DNA from: Bradysia coprophila
Taxonomy: Eukaryota; Arthropoda; Insecta; Diptera; Sciaridae
Length of the DNA: 64,000 bases
Assembly: GCF_014529535.1 (NCBI RefSeq)
Contig: NW_023503941.1
Location: forward strand, 3,842,942-3,906,941
Direction: 5' to 3'
Part shown: positions 44,460 through 57,324 of the stretch, piece after piece
Numbering within the stretch: position 1 is the first letter of the stretch
Layout of the letters: each line of letters begins with the position of its first letter
Notes under the pieces: model-generated
The model's database searches: none
Told to the model about the DNA's origin: nothing
What the model saw: the letters and a program-made list of their open reading frames with translations, nothing else
Program-made: the position numbers and the translations under genes

Positions 44460-45050
44460 GAAAATAATTTTTCATGTTTTTTCTTTTGAAATTTTGGGAT
44501 AATTGAGGTGGTTGTAGATTGATTCCTAAGATTCCACCACTCAACATGGTCCACCTTCTTTCCAGTTCTAGAACTTCAGGATTTTAGGGATGTCTCAGTT
44601 TTTCTAGGGATACATTCTGGACTTTTAAGATAAATGAAGTAGTAGTAGACTGGTTCCTAAGATTCCACTACTTCACATGGTCCACCGTATTCCCAGTTCA
44701 AGAACTTCAGTATTTTAGGGATATCTCAGTTTTTTATGGTACCTTTCTGGACTTTTGGGGTAATTGAGGTGGTAGTAGGTTGGTTCTTATAATTCCACTA
44801 CTCCAATTGCTCCACCACCTTCCCAGTTCGAGAACTTCAGGATTTTTAGAGTTCCCTTTTGGAAATTTTTGGATTACTGAGGTGCTAGTAGGTTAGTTCG
44901 TAGGATTCAACTACTTCACTTGGTCCACCATCTTCCCAGTCCTAGAACTTCATTATTTTTAGGGAATTCTCAGGTTTTTTATGGTACCCTTCTGGACTTT
45001 TGTGGTAATTGTGGTGGTAGTAGGTTGGTTCCTAAGATTTGAAGCTGTAA
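44460..45050. repeat. About 125-bp tandem repeat, 5 units
   Basis: Units are marked by GTTCCTAAGATTCCAC, CCAGTTCTAGAACTTCAG and TTCTGGACTTTT, recurring near 44528, 44656, 44790, 44905 and 45030 with about 80-90% visible similarity. No coding frame runs through them. Confidence 0.75.
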
Positions 45051-45639
45051 GCATCAACCCCACCGGTATCACTTCTCTTGTAAGGGGATAAAAGGACTTG
45101 CGTCACACCTTGACTGTAAGTGGTTTTGGGCGATAAAATATTCTTGTTCTTGAAAGAAGAGAGCAATCAATGTAACATTTGCATATCATCAACGTTTCAT
45201 GTTACTGTGACTTTACACAACGACGTATGCGAGAATTGCAATGCTGTACAAGCCCCTAAAAGTATTCGGAAAAGTAGGTGAAAAGTATAGTGGCAAAAAT
45301 TTGGGAGCTGCTTGTCCACTTGCAAAACTAGTTGTAAAAGTAGTGGCAAAACCATCTTCTTGCAACTACTTCAGGATTTAAACTTAAAAGCTGAAGTAGT
45401 TGTAAAAATGTGTTGCAAAAAAAGTATTTAGCCTAAAATCTTGCCTTGGCTGCAGTGTTGTTGCTGTTAGTATGGGACAATTAGATTTTCAGCTTCAAAT
45501 TGAGGTTAAGCCTTTCTTTCGTTGTTCTATCAAAACCTGAATTCCAAATTTTTTTGGGAAAAATATATTTTTCCCGTATTTTACATACCTCAAAACCCAA
45601 AACAAGTCACATTGAAAAAAATACCTTCCTACTCGCTAG
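45051..45639. other. Intergenic, nothing recognised
   Basis: It contains a TGACGCAAGTCC-like relic reversed near 45100 (GGACTTGCGTCACACC). Otherwise unremarkable. Confidence 0.35.
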
Positions 45640-45962
45640 AAATAAATTCTCAACGTCAAAATTTCATGAAAAATTCTGGATTGGTACCTATCGTTTGCCG
45701 CTTCATTTCAATCGTTTATTTTGCCGGAGATATACTCAAAAGACCTTAAAACGCTTACGCGGCCCTAATTCACGAAGGGCCGACCCGAATATGCCCACTT
45801 CGAACTTTCTTAGCCTCACTATTTCGACCACCCTAAAAGGTTATTTTTTTGCGAATTCGTCATCTATGAACATAGGCAAACACTTCGCCCTTACCGCTTG
45901 TTTCGAATTCCATCAATATCACACGGCATCGTAATCCTATAAGTCCCTTTGTACGGGGCTAA
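45640..45962 (-). mobile_element. HINE relic, copy 4 (5' part)
   Basis: It matches 18060-18441: CGTTTATTTTGCC, CACGAAGGGCCGACCCGAATA, ATCTATGAACATAGGCAAAC and the terminal CCCTTTGTACGGGGCTAAAAA. The GTCY run and core array are missing, so it is truncated. Confidence 0.75.
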
Positions 45963-46269
45963 AAATCATTAAAATAGATCAATCCGCCAAAAACCTTTAA
46001 CAAGAATAGGGGCCGCAGTTTGTTTATCTTCCAAAACACCTGATATCTGTCAAAAACCTTTACAGGAATAGGTGACACAGTTCCGGAGGTGAACTTCCAA
46101 AACACTTGATATCGGTTTTGGTGACGCATTCTGCGGCTAAACGCAAGAACTTTCAAACAAAAAAGTTTACAAAGATAATTTTCCCTAAAAAAAAATCTGC
46201 GGCAGGCACGGTGGCAGATGTTGAGGAAATTACTCTTAGGAAAATATGAAAATAAACGAGTCCTACAAG
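45963..46269. repeat. Relics of the palindrome A family
   Basis: ACCTGATATCTGTCAAAAAC, CACTTGATATCGG and TGACGCATTCTGCGG match the arms at 10052-10491 in degenerate form. Confidence 0.5.
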
Positions 46270-47060
46270 AACAACATTCATAAAGAAGAAAGCCGAACCG
46301 TCTACTTTACCAGAAGTCTCTACATGTCGTTTTAACGGAAACATATTGAAAATGCAAAAATCCAAGATGGCAGCCATTTTTCTAGAATCCCTCAAAATAA
46401 GTGACACTTTACCCGAAGTCTTTACACGTCATATTTACTAGAAACACCGAAAATGTTAATCCACCAACCGATCTCTATAAGCGAGATTTTACCCGAAATC
46501 TCTACATGTCATATTAACGGAAATATATTGAAAATGCGAAAATCCAAGATGGCCGTCATTTTCTAGAATCATTGGAAATGTTATTCTACCAACCATCTCT
46601 ATAAGTGACACTTTACCCGAAGTCTCTACATGTCATATTAACGGAAATATATTGAAAATACAAAAATCCAATATGGCCGCAATTTTTCTAGAAACCCCGA
46701 AAATATTAATCCATCAACCAATCTCTATAACTGACATTTTACCTGAAGTGTCTTCATGTCATTTTAACGGAAATATATTGATTATGCGAAAAACCAAGAT
46801 GGCCGCCATTTATCTATAATCCCTTAAAATGTTAATCCGTCAACAGTTCTCTATGACTGACACTTTACCCGAAGTCTCTACATGTCATATTAACGGAAAA
46901 TACAAAAATCCAAGATGGCCACCATTTTTCTAGAAACCCCCAAAAATATTAATCCATCAACCAACAACCAATCTCTATAAGTGACACTTTGCCCGAAGTG
47001 TCTGAATGTCATACAAACTGAATTACATTAAAAAAGCGAAAATCCTCCATTTTGTTGGAC
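46270..47060. repeat. About 125-bp tandem repeat, 6 units
   Basis: Units carry TGACACTTTACCCGAAGTCT, CATGTCATATTAACGG and AATCCAAGATGGCCGCCATT. The last motif recurs near 46361, 46541, 46665, 46791 and 46908, with spacings of about 115-126 bp and one of 180 bp holding a partial unit. Confidence 0.8.
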
Positions 47061-47575
47061 ATCCTAACACTAAACACACATACCAAACCTTTCCCCACTG
47101 AAACCAACACACCAAATGTCTAAACACACAAATAAAAAAAAAAATCCAAAACCGAATCAAAATTTTCAATTTTAAAATTTCGCGCTTGATGTACATCACG
47201 TTTGAATAACACCAATGTTTCAGAAACACCAACATGAAAATAACAAATGGCTTACATGTGAATGATGACATGATTTGTTGTTTTTTTGTTCTTATATGGG
47301 AAAAAATATGCAATTTTATTACATTAAATTCTCATTTCGTGAAATTTAGACTGCATAGTGACTAACAAAAAAGGAAAGATTATGAACTAAGCTTTTTTTT
47401 GGTGTATCTATCATCATGACTGCGCACCTAAGAGTCGAGAACAGAAAAACCACATACGTTAGCATACCGGCGTGAATAATTTTGATTAACTTTTGCATGG
47501 CCGAACCATTCAACTTTCATACAAACTCGTGAAATTGAAATTGAGTTTTCTCCGGCTATTTAACTTCAAATGTAG
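47061..47575. other. Intergenic, nothing recognised
   Basis: The 96-codon minus-strand frame at 47023-47313 is hydrophobic but shows no family motif. I treat it as chance. Confidence 0.35.
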
Positions 47576-48012
47576 CGTGTGATAGCTCGTTGAACTCGTA
47601 TGGACGAGTAGATTGATATGCAAGTAATTGTGATTTGATTCTGATCGAAATGGAAAATTTGAAAAGTTCGCCTATATATAGGTGACTAGTTCCTCCCGGA
47701 TTTTGCTTTGGGGTCTTTTTTTTAGGGGAGGTTTACTGCGTCACGCCTCCGCTACCGCTCCGGCTGTGATGTTTACTTGAGATGTTGGCTAAAAACACCA
47801 CCTTCACTTCACTGTATGGCCGTGTACCCGGATACAAGCTCACTCCAAGGGATCTTGCCCACGCTCTGGTGAACCGAAATCCATGGACTTTTTTCCCTGG
47901 TTGGTATGGGCAAGCAAAAGTAGTCGAAATCCGTTAAAATTTGGCGGACGTACAAGCAAAAAACGTATGCGTGAACGTATATGTGCCCAATACTTCGTAC
48001 GGGTCTAAAAAT
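47576..48012 (-). mobile_element. GTCY-family element fragments
   Basis: The left end is the complement of the 9505 element start (TGATAGCTCGTTGAACTCGT). The right end, ACTTCGTACGGGTCTAAAAA, is the 5' terminus of the CCCCGTACGAAG HINE family on the minus strand. Two different HINE-like fragments seem to be joined here; the boundary is unclear. Confidence 0.4.
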
Positions 48013-48519
48013 GTTGCATATAGAAAATCATTAACGTTTTCTACTGGCTAAGCCCACAATTATATTTGTCAATATCTCGCGCATCTTAAAAGTAGAGAAT
48101 GAGAAATAAATAGAGAGGAATGAGAGGAATTAGTTCGTTGACACAAAAGCGCAGATTCACATTTTTGCACAGTATATTAATGTGCCGCCTTGTTACTTTC
48201 GTTTCAGATCTCTCATAACACAACACTTTATAGTCACTAGGAAGACAGAACTTCTTCCCATCTTTAAGGATCAATAATTGAATTTTGTGCGAAAAGTATG
48301 ACTTCTACACATCTTCAAACAGGTAAGAGTAACAACATGATACAAACGTATCTTTTGGTATGTGGTTTCGACTTAAAAGCATGGTCGAGAGAAAATACAA
48401 ATTTGATAGAAAATGTATGGCTCTACTGTGCGTTTTTCCGTTCACACGAAAACAATGACACTACGTCCATATATTTTCTGTCAAATTTTTATTTTCGCTC
48501 GATGTATATACCAGGCTTA
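48013..48519. other. Intergenic, nothing recognised
   Basis: Short frames only. No repeat family was identified. Confidence 0.35.
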
Positions 48520-48834
48520 AGTATAATTTCCACTTAAAAAGAGCACTCCGTTTAGCCTCCGTCTACATGACAGTTGTAAAATAGAACAAAAGAACTGTCA
48601 CGCAAACGGAGCGGAAATTGAATTTATTTCAATTTTTTACTCCGTTTACGTGACAGTTCCTTTGTTCCATTTTACAACTGTCATGTAGACGGAGGCTAAA
48701 TGGAGTGCTCTTTTTAAGTGGAAACTATACTTAAAAAAAGTACTCCTTGCAGCCTCCGTTTACATGACAGTTGTAAAATAGAACAAAAGAACTGTCATGT
48801 AAACGGAGTACTTTTTTTAAGTGGAAATCAAGCC
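48520..48834. mobile_element. Harbinger-like MITE, copy 2, with extra arm
   Basis: This belongs to the same family as 5987-6206, with TTA on both sides (48517-48519 and 48835-48837). After the first right end (GGAAACTATACT, 48720-48731) a second, shorter palindrome with CCGTTTACATGACAGTTG follows and closes with CTTTTTTTAAGTGGAAATC. So one copy is fused to or nested in another. Confidence 0.65.
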
Positions 48835-49847
48835 TTAAGTGCGTTTTTAATCCATACATTCATTTTAATGTATTTCGGTTAATTTCGACGTACCGGTTTT
48901 GTTATGTGATTTTCAATTCTATAAGGGGCCATTCACAAATCACACAGGCTTTTCAAAAGGGAGGGATTCGAGAGGGGGTCCAAAATTCGTCGCATCTAAT
49001 TAAATGTATTTATTGCATCAACCAGACTCCCTGACTACATCATGTGTAATCCGCTAAAGGGTACGTCTAAATTTGATTTTTAGGTGAATATCTTCCGATA
49101 TCTCCCGAACCACTGCCATACCATGAACAAATGAACCAACTCGGACCCGTAAAGGAAGAGGAAACAAATCAAGTGAATGCTTGTTGTTTATGTTGTGGTT
49201 TTTGTGACTGTGTCCTATATTGCTGCGAATGGTAAGTTTGTTGTTAACAATAACTTTGGTCCCATTTACTATGCGAATCAAATCAACTTCGAGATTTTAT
49301 CGGACGTTTTTGATTTCAGTTGTCTAGGGGTTCTTGAGATTGTTACTGCGTAGATTGTGAAATACCGAAATAGTGGAAATAAAGAGCTATGATAGTAGGA
49401 AATTCCTTGTTTTGTTTTAATTAATGCAAAACCAAAAGAATAAAAAGTGACGCAAGTCCCGGTGTAAACTTCAAAAACATCTGATATCGTTGTAAATGCA
49501 GTAAATGACGCATTTTGCGTTTGTACGAAAAACATGTAACAACAAAAATTTGACCCAAAGACAGACTGGAGAGCTATCCGCCATAAGCCGCCGCCAGAGG
49601 CTTAGGTCAGCTTACTCGGCGTATGTACCATGTTCGCGTGCCCGTAGCCATTATACACTGAAGTTGCTATAGGTTTGTTCCAAATAGCTGTAAACACGAA
49701 CTTTGACAACCCGAACCACGATGATTTGATCCATAGCAACATCGCCTACGTGATGTTTCATACAAATATGGCAACGTCGCTTACGAGATTTACACACAAA
49801 TATTTTTGAGGTTATGGTTCTATGGATCAAATTTGACAATTCATACA
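48835..49847. other. Intergenic with repeat relics
   Basis: GGGGCCATTCACAAATCACA at about 48935 is a relic end of the family seen at 50526-50669. The stretch 49443-49560 is a degenerate palindrome A arm. No gene was recognised. Confidence 0.4.
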
Positions 49848-50967
49848 GAGGGATTCTTTTGAAAAACAGAATCTTCAAATCGGACGCATTTTCCATTGGA
49901 CTTTTTTATATGTGCCTGAATTGGTATTGGTCCCTAGAACCTAAAACCACTTTCAAAAAAATTCTTCGAATCTTGTGTGGCTGGTGGGAGGTGATCGAAA
50001 ACTGAAAACATGCACTTTTCTTACAAAAATTTCTCCAGTTACACGAGCCGTACAGGGTCGTGTGGGGTGTCATTAGAAAGGTAATTGCATGTACTAATGG
50101 GAAAAATAGGGTCTTGTTGGGTTTAAAATTCATCCACACTGAGATATGTGCAGTTGAAGTTTTCAACCGAAAAAAGACTGACAACTTACACTTTTCTTAC
50201 AGAAATTTCTCGAGGTACATGAAACGTACATGATCGTGTGGGGTGTCATTTGAAAGGTAATTGCATGTACTTTTAGGAAAAGTAGAGTTTACAGAAGTTG
50301 GGTAGCATCTTCGATGCAATATAAGCTTTTAAACATTTCAACTTCACATAACTCATCGTAGATGCTACCAAACTTCTGTAAGCTCTATGTTTTCTAAAAG
50401 TACATGCAATTACCTTTAAAATGACACCCCACACGACCATGTACGTTTCGTGTACCTCGAGAAATTTCTGTAAGAAAAGTGTAAGTTGTCAGTCTTTTTT
50501 CGGTTGAAAACTTCAACTGCACATAGGGGCCATTCATAAAGTGCGCACGCAGTGTGCGGTCATTTTTTGACCCCCTCCCCCCGTTTCGCACGCGATTTTC
50601 CATATAAAAAGTTCCAATTTCAGACCCTCCCTCCCCCCTTAAGTGCGTGCGCACTATTTGAATGGCCCCATATCTCAGTGTGGATGAATTTTAAACCCAA
50701 CAAGACCCTATTTTTCCCATTAGTACATGCAATTACCTTTCTAATGACACCCCACACGACCCTGTACGACTCGTGTACCTGGAGAAATTTTTGTAAGAAA
50801 AGTGCATGTTTTCAGTTTTCGATCACCTCCCACCAGCCACACAAGATTCGAAGAATTTTTTTGAAAGTGGTTTTAGGTTCTAGGGACCAATACCAATTCA
50901 GGCACATATAAAAAAGTCCAATGGAAAATGCGTCCGATTTCAAGATTCTGTTTTTCAAAAGAATCTC
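49848..50967. repeat. 1.1-kb foldback (about 480-bp arms)
   Basis: GAGGGATTCTTTTGAAAAAC at the left mirrors GTTTTTCAAAAGAATCTCTC at the right, and the arms pair inward to a centre near 50320, with about 95% visible identity. Each arm contains two internal blocks with TGTGGGGTGTCATT-AGAAAGG. The right arm is interrupted by a 144-bp element. Transcription would give a long hairpin RNA. Confidence 0.85.
50526..50669. mobile_element. 144-bp GGGGCCATTC MITE with ATA duplication
   Basis: The inverted ends GGGGCCATTCA and TGAATGGCCCC hold GTGCGCACGC / GCGTGCGCAC sub-ends. The flanking direct repeat is ATA (50523-50525 and 50670-50672), and the opposite foldback arm shows the empty site GCACATATCTCAG. 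The superfamily is not assigned. Confidence 0.8.
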
Positions 50968-53082
50968 TCACAGCCTTGGAACAAACCTATTCACCCGCGT
51001 GTGAGACTAGTCAACTCAAATGTGAAATCGCTATTTGTACGCGCGGGTAAATGGCTCATTTAACTTGGAATAGTCAACTGAAATGTCCATTTACAATCGC
51101 TGACGAACACCATCGCCTTCACAAAAAAAACATCTGAAAATTTATGTGTAGGGCTTTGTGCGTGTATGTCATTGCGTGTATGTAACTGTTTTTTCCCACA
51201 TGTCTCACAAACATACACATAAATAAGGCTACTGGATGCTGTCGTCAAAATGTCTATAATAATGTACAGACTAGCTTTTACTGAAACGCCACATTAATAG
51301 CCTATATATCGAAAGACAAGTCTTCGTTTATTTGAATAACCGCAAAGCGCAGATTCAAATTTTGCCGACTAGTCTTCATGTCGCCTACCGTAACATAAAA
51401 GATATATCTTCATTTACCCACTTCTTCAATTTCGCAATAGCACAGCTGTTGGACGAAATACTGGATGTTTCATCTTTGATAAATTATGGATTCAAAGACG
51501 ACCAGTGAACCAATCAATAAAATAATTTAACAAAAAAAAACCATGTGTCAGCCATAGCTCGGAAAATATGGCAGATAGAAAGTAAATATTAAAATCGGTG
51601 TTACTAGAGCTACGCAGATGCTTTTTTGTAAGAAATTTTTAATGAACTGAAATAAATAAATGATGATGATGATGACAGAACCACTTTGTCGCATTTTCTT
51701 ATGTCGCGTATGTCTGTCTCTGTTACTGTTACCCGCTTCATCGAGGCTGTTTAGTTTAGACAAAGTACAGAGTCGTTGGATTCTAGTCGACATGTGCTCC
51801 AGGGTTTTTCAAAAATAGACGTTTTGCGACATACCAAATTCTCAAAAAAATTCTTTTTATATAAGAACTGATATCGCCCAAAACCCCTTACAGTGGAGGT
51901 GTGACGCAAGTCCTTTTTTCCACTTACAAAAGAAGTGATATCGGTGGGGGTGACGCTCACAGCTTCTGCCATTTGTGGCGTATTTCTTTTTGCGAGTCGG
52001 AGCTGTAATCCCTGGTAATTTTGGTTCGTAAATTTTTTCCATTCGCGAGATGATGTACACTTGGCAATAGCGTGGAAACCAGAGAAATGATAATAGGTGA
52101 TGAAAAATCATAATCCAGTGTTAGTCTATTAGTGATTTTCAATTATAGTGTTGCATCCATTTATTTATTTAAACAAGCGAAAAAAAAGACTGCTCACAAA
52201 GGCGCAGTCAGTAAAAAAACGATCTTTTCATCAACAAATAAATATTACAATAAATAAAAATCATCTACTCTACTTCTCCCTAATGTTCCTAGAATGCATG
52301 CCGCATTTCCTCTTTGAATAGCGATTGAAATTTTCTGTAATAAGTAATCGGTGGAGCGCGGTTCTCCTGAAGCTGCTTTCATTAATGACCCCAATTTGTA
52401 GTCTATTAGTGTTTAGAATAACAAATGGCATAGCCGAAACCAACTAGTCAATTTTCCAATTTAATTTATGTCGAAAGCCTGAAGATGGACCGAATGAACG
52501 TCCGAAATATAGCGAAGAATCAATAAAAAAGTTTTTCATTCATCCGATGCCGCTAAAGTTTACCATGAATATCATTCGAGCGAAACCTGAAACAAAATAT
52601 AGCAACCCAAAAACTGATCTGATTTTGTCAGTTTGGTTCAACAACAAAAACAGTGGTACTGCAAACAGCTCAAATGACAGCAGTCGCACAATAGTTCTAA
52701 ATAAGGATTTCTTTGCGGCGTTAGTCGATGAACAGATGTTTTACGGACGAACAGATCCACATTTTTGAAGTGAGCTTTCGGATCTCCATTGGTTTGTTGC
52801 TTTACATGGCTTCGGCAAAAAGTTTATTTCAATGAAATTTTTCCAAATTGAATAAAATTTTGTGTTTTTTTTTGTATATAAAATTGTGTTATCTCTTACC
52901 CGCAAAGTATACTCAACGAAAATCAAGAACAACACGAACAAATCGAACGAAACGAAGAAATCGAACAAAACGTAAAAGAAGTTGTAAAATCTATGGCTGG
53001 ACCGGTATATAGTTTTCTACTAATTCGAATCTTAACACTTCTGTGAAGCTAAAGGTGAAGTTAGTTTCAATCTATTCAATCA
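50968..53082. other. Intergenic, no gene recognised
   Basis: A palindrome A relic lies at about 51870-51990, an ATGATGATGATGATG run near 51660, and AACGAA-rich DNA near 52930-52975. The 73-codon frame at 52547-52768 has no recognised domain. Confidence 0.4.
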
Positions 53083-54990
53083 TCAATTTTTCTTACTAAT
53101 TTCATCCAAACGAGTATTGTACCACATCTTAAGGCACATTTTGGCGCGTATCGTTTCTCCTTTTAGTGCACATTGTTTCGTGGAGATAATGCCGGAGGCT
53201 GACGAAAAGTCACGTTCCACAGCAACGGATGAACTCTGAACGGGTAAAATGTCTCTGGCCATTCTAGTCAAGCCAGGAAACTCACTTTCCTGAGAGCGCC
53301 AAAAGTCCAGCAGATCGATTTTTGACGATGACAATGGGAATTGGAGATATCTTTGAATTTCTTTAGTAGCTTTACTGACTTTGGCTCGCTTATACATGTG
53401 TGAGTAAAAATCATCCTCCAGTTCTTCTTGCTCGGTCGGATCAATATTTTCAGGTGAAGTAGCGTAGTCCCGTTCAAAAATTTCGGTAATTCGTTTTTGA
53501 ATTTCTTTGATGTTTCTGTATTTGTGCTCCTTAAAATAATTCAATTTTAAGGCTGGGTTCAGGAAAACAGCAATGTTCGGAAGTAACGAATTTTCTATGT
53601 CCAATTTCTCGTCGTATTTTTGAAGTTTTTGCAATCCGTTTGTTGCAGCATCTGCCAATTGTCCTGGATTATCGCGTATAAAAGACTTTAGGGAATCTAT
53701 CAGCCAGTTTAACGTTGGGAGATATACTAGCGTTGTGGATCGGTCGAATTTCTGCGAATTTTCTAATTTTCTTCACGAGCTTCCGAAGTTTAGCAACAGT
53801 AAACGCACTGGACGATTGGTTTTCGAAATCGCGATCATCATCACCTTCGTCTTCAGCAGTCAAATCAACATCTTCGTAGTCATTTTCCTTTAGAATTGAG
53901 GACATTTTATAAATGTATTTCTATAGCGTTCAACCTAATAACACAAACCTCATCGGGAAAATTAATTTCATCCTCAACTGTATCAGTAGCAACGGTTAAC
54001 GAAATACTTAGAGAGCTCATGATATCTTGCACTGCCAAATTAAGTATGTGAGCCATACATCTAATACGGTTACCAGATGGAGAGATAATGGTTTGAAGGT
54101 CGATTCCATGGATTTCCAAGAGCTTCATGAAAGTATGATTAGACTCGACATCATCTAATGTTATGTCCATAACTTTCGATAGGGGAATTGCATAACGCTC
54201 CAGGCAAGCTACGAACGTTCCTTTTAAGTCGAAACCTTTGTGCCCGTCAACTTCGATGAAATCCAGCAACAATGATTCGTACTTCCATTCGGCGTTTATG
54301 AAATGACCTCTGATTGAGACGAAAGACAAGACATTCTTTGAGGTCCATCCATCTATGGTAAACGAAAGTTTTCCCGGTAGTTTTTCGAAACGCAACTTGT
54401 TTATTTCAAGTTCATGTAGAAATGCCTGCATCATATCTCTTCGGATTGTTTTATCAGACACAGATGTTGCTTCTGGGTTCAATGTTTCCAACATTAACAA
54501 AAATGATTGGTCTTGAACTTCAGTAAATGGTTGATCGCGTATAACTACCCAACGTAACAAGGCCTCACGAAATTTTTCTTGACAGAACATCTAGAAAACT
54601 TCAGTTCGAACATTCTGTAAATCATCAAAATGGAGAAACCTACAAAATTTTCCTCGACTCTTTTCCCAACGTTCTGAACATATCTATCGGGATGTTTTTG
54701 CAAATGGATTCTTAAATTGCCAGTACCGGCGTTAGACTTTCCAGCTACTTTGTATTTACTTAAAAGGAAACAACAGTAAAATTAAGAAAAAAAACTCTTG
54801 GGAAAGCTTACGCTGGACAATAATTGCACTGAGCGTATTCCGTTTGCACATCATTTTCAAGCAATGATACAATAGAAAAATGAGGCCATACGTCACTTCT
54901 TTTCTTCTTTTTAGAATTGTTACCGGTAACGACGGTTTCTTTGTCGTTCGCAGGATCTTTCGAAGAGCTATCGAATTGTTCACCTTCCAT
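53083..54990 (-). pseudogene. hAT transposase with BED finger, degenerate
   Basis: Exon 1 starts at ATG 54990 and holds the first half of a BED zinc finger (CNYC). An intron (54759-54811, GTAAGC..TTAAG) leads to the second half, with HLQKH. The exon near 54592-53952 carries the RNase H-like catalytic start, LSFTIDGWTSKNVLSFVS. After another short intron comes an acidic linker. At about 53740 the frame shifts and the middle of the catalytic domain (the usual DVKTRWNST region) is missing. The C-terminal hAT dimerisation domain follows, with LDFWRSQESEFPGL and SSVAVERDFSSASGI (53083-53740). It is a once multi-exon hAT-Ac-like transposase, now internally deleted. Terminal repeats were not found. 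It could be the relic source of the hAT MITEs in this window, but no end match supports that. Confidence 0.75.
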
Positions 54991-56205
54991 TGCTTTGGAA
55001 CTCTCAGAAGTGTTGAAAATTTGATAGTGATTCTATAATCAACTACCTAGCCAACTATGTTTTCACGACACTTTATCAGAGTAATAATTCGGATTAAAAT
55101 CAGATTATCAGGTTGTTTAGAGTTTCATCATATTAGCTTTTATTTCTGGATATGTTTACTCAGGTTGTGTCTAATCGAATTGAATTGAAACAAATACGAA
55201 TAATATAACGGTAAAATAACAGATTAACCTGACCCATGGTAAACTTTAGATGCCGCATAAAACCAAAAAAACCAAAACACAATGAAAAATCATATGGCAT
55301 TTGACATATTGGATGCAGAGGCTGCTGACTTTACCGTCAGGTTAATTTTTCCAATCCATTTTGGCGTTCGACTTGAATTTTTGAACCTTTGCCAACCTGG
55401 AATTTTGAAAACGGACACATTTTCTGTTGTAAATATCTTCAATCTTGATTTATTTATCTCCATTTTTAAGCTATTTATCTCCACTTTCGAATTAGTTATC
55501 TCCACTTCTATCTGCCTTTTTTGTGAATTAATTAACTGTCGTTTTGTTAGAATTGTAACTCCATTTTATATTTCCCAAATCGGTTTTCTTTATCAGCACA
55601 CTCTATCTCGTTTTTATCTGCACACTAAATATCTGCATTTTTTACTTTTTTAACTTTTTTTATCTCCACTTTTGAGTTTTTAATTTCAAGGTTTATTACT
55701 AGGTCCCACCTGTTGGGTGGGTCAGATCCCTTGACTGTCTGAACCTGAACTTCTAAATCTTTGTAAAGTCTTGAGACGTTATAAAACGATACTAATTTTT
55801 GATTCACAACTTCATTTTCTGTTACTGGCCTGGTTTTATGCTCATATTAGACCGTTATTGTCTATAAAATGATGAATGTCTTCAATAAAAATTAAACTCG
55901 TGTGAATTGCGGCCCTCGCTTCGCTCTGGCCGCAAACTTCACACTCGTTAATTTTTTGTGGTTTATTCGCTTTTGTTAACAAGACAAAATAAAATAACAA
56001 GAAAGACTTATTGAAATAGATCAAAAAAATCGTTTACCAACAGCAGCGTAACATCGTTAGACCAATATAATGTATCTTGAAACCTAACCTCAGGAATTCT
56101 GTGCTTTATCAAACGTTTTTCTTTAAATCGGTTCAGAACACTGTAACTGGCGTTAACAAAGAGCAGAAAAGGCTTTTTCTGATTTTCTGAGAACTACTTC
56201 CAGAT
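54991..56205. other. Intergenic
   Basis: ATGCCGCATAAAACCAA with AACCAAAACACAATGA (about 55250-55283) recurs at about 63617-63651, so a small dispersed repeat is present. The 55282-55653 frame is Phe/Ile-rich and looks like chance. GCGGCCCTCGCTTCGCTCTGG near 55910 forms a weak dyad. Confidence 0.4.
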
Positions 56206-56329
56206 GGTTGAACGCGTGTGCAAATAATGTGTATCCTTGGTATCTGGGATACCGGGAAATTTTTTGTCCGAAAACCGGGATACCGGGAAATCCACCGAAG
56301 GCGAATTTTTTTAGTGTTACCATGAAGCG

Positions 56330-57235
56330 GGAAGCCAGGGGGAAATCGAAATTGACTGGAAATTGAAATTTACGGGAAATCGAAATTGATGAAAAATCAG
56401 ACTGATCGAGAAATCGAACTCACCGGGAAATCGAACTAACCGGGAAGTCCAACTCACCGGGAAATCGAAATTGACGGGAAATCGAAATTGATGAAAAATC
56501 AGACTGACCGAGTAAACGAACTCACCGGGAAATCGAACTAACCGGGAAGTCCAACTCACCGGGAAATTAAATTCACTGGGAAATCGAAACTCACCGGGAA
56601 ATTGAAATTGACTGGAAATCGAAATTGAGGGGAAATCATACTGACCGAGAAATCGAACTCACCGGGAAATTGAAATTGACGGGAAATAGAAATTGACGGG
56701 AAATAGAAATTGATGGGAAATCACACTGACAGAGAAGTCGAACTCACCAGGAAATCGAAATTGACGAAAAATCCAACTTACCGTGAAATTAAATTCACTT
56801 GGAAATCGAAATTGACGGGAAATCGCAATTGATGGGAAATTATACTGACCGAGTTAACGAACTCACCGGGAAATCGAACTCACCGGGAAATTGAAATTGA
56901 GGGGAAATCATACTGACCGAGAAATCGAACTCACTGGGAAATCGGAATAGACGGGAAATCGAAAAAAACAGGAAATCGAGAAAAAACGGGAAGTCGATAA
57001 AAACGGGAAATCGAAATAGACGAGAAATCAAATTTACTGGGTAATTGAATAAAAAAACGGAAAGTCAAACTCACCGGGAAATTGAAATAGACGGGAAATA
57101 GAACTCACTGGGAAATCGGAATAGACGGGAAATCGAAAAAAACGGGAAGTCGATAAAAACGGGCCATCGAAATAGATGAGAAATCCAACTTATCGGGAAA
57201 CTGGAAATTGAATCGAAATGGCTGAGAAGTCAGAA
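56330..57235. repeat. GGGAAATCGAA minisatellite
   Basis: About 45 units of 17-20 bp (GGGAAATCGAACTCACC, GGGAAATCGAAATTGAC) are arranged in larger mixed blocks. Long open frames on the minus strand are a by-product of the repeat. Confidence 0.85.
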
Positions 57236-57324
57236 ATAGAATGTTTTAAAATTATAAAATCGCAAAAATTTCTCGCTCGCTCCGCTCGCTAACATTCCCT
57301 TTCTTCTCATTTTTCACAGACACT

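Noticed and set aside
47023..47313. Hydrophobic 96-codon minus-strand frame as a small membrane protein
   Set aside because: It begins in a tandem repeat and ends in low-complexity AT-rich DNA, and no paralogue is present.
56317..57031. Minus-strand frames rich in RFPGEFDFS motifs
   Set aside because: They are a product of the GGGAAATCGAA minisatellite, with no start context or domain.
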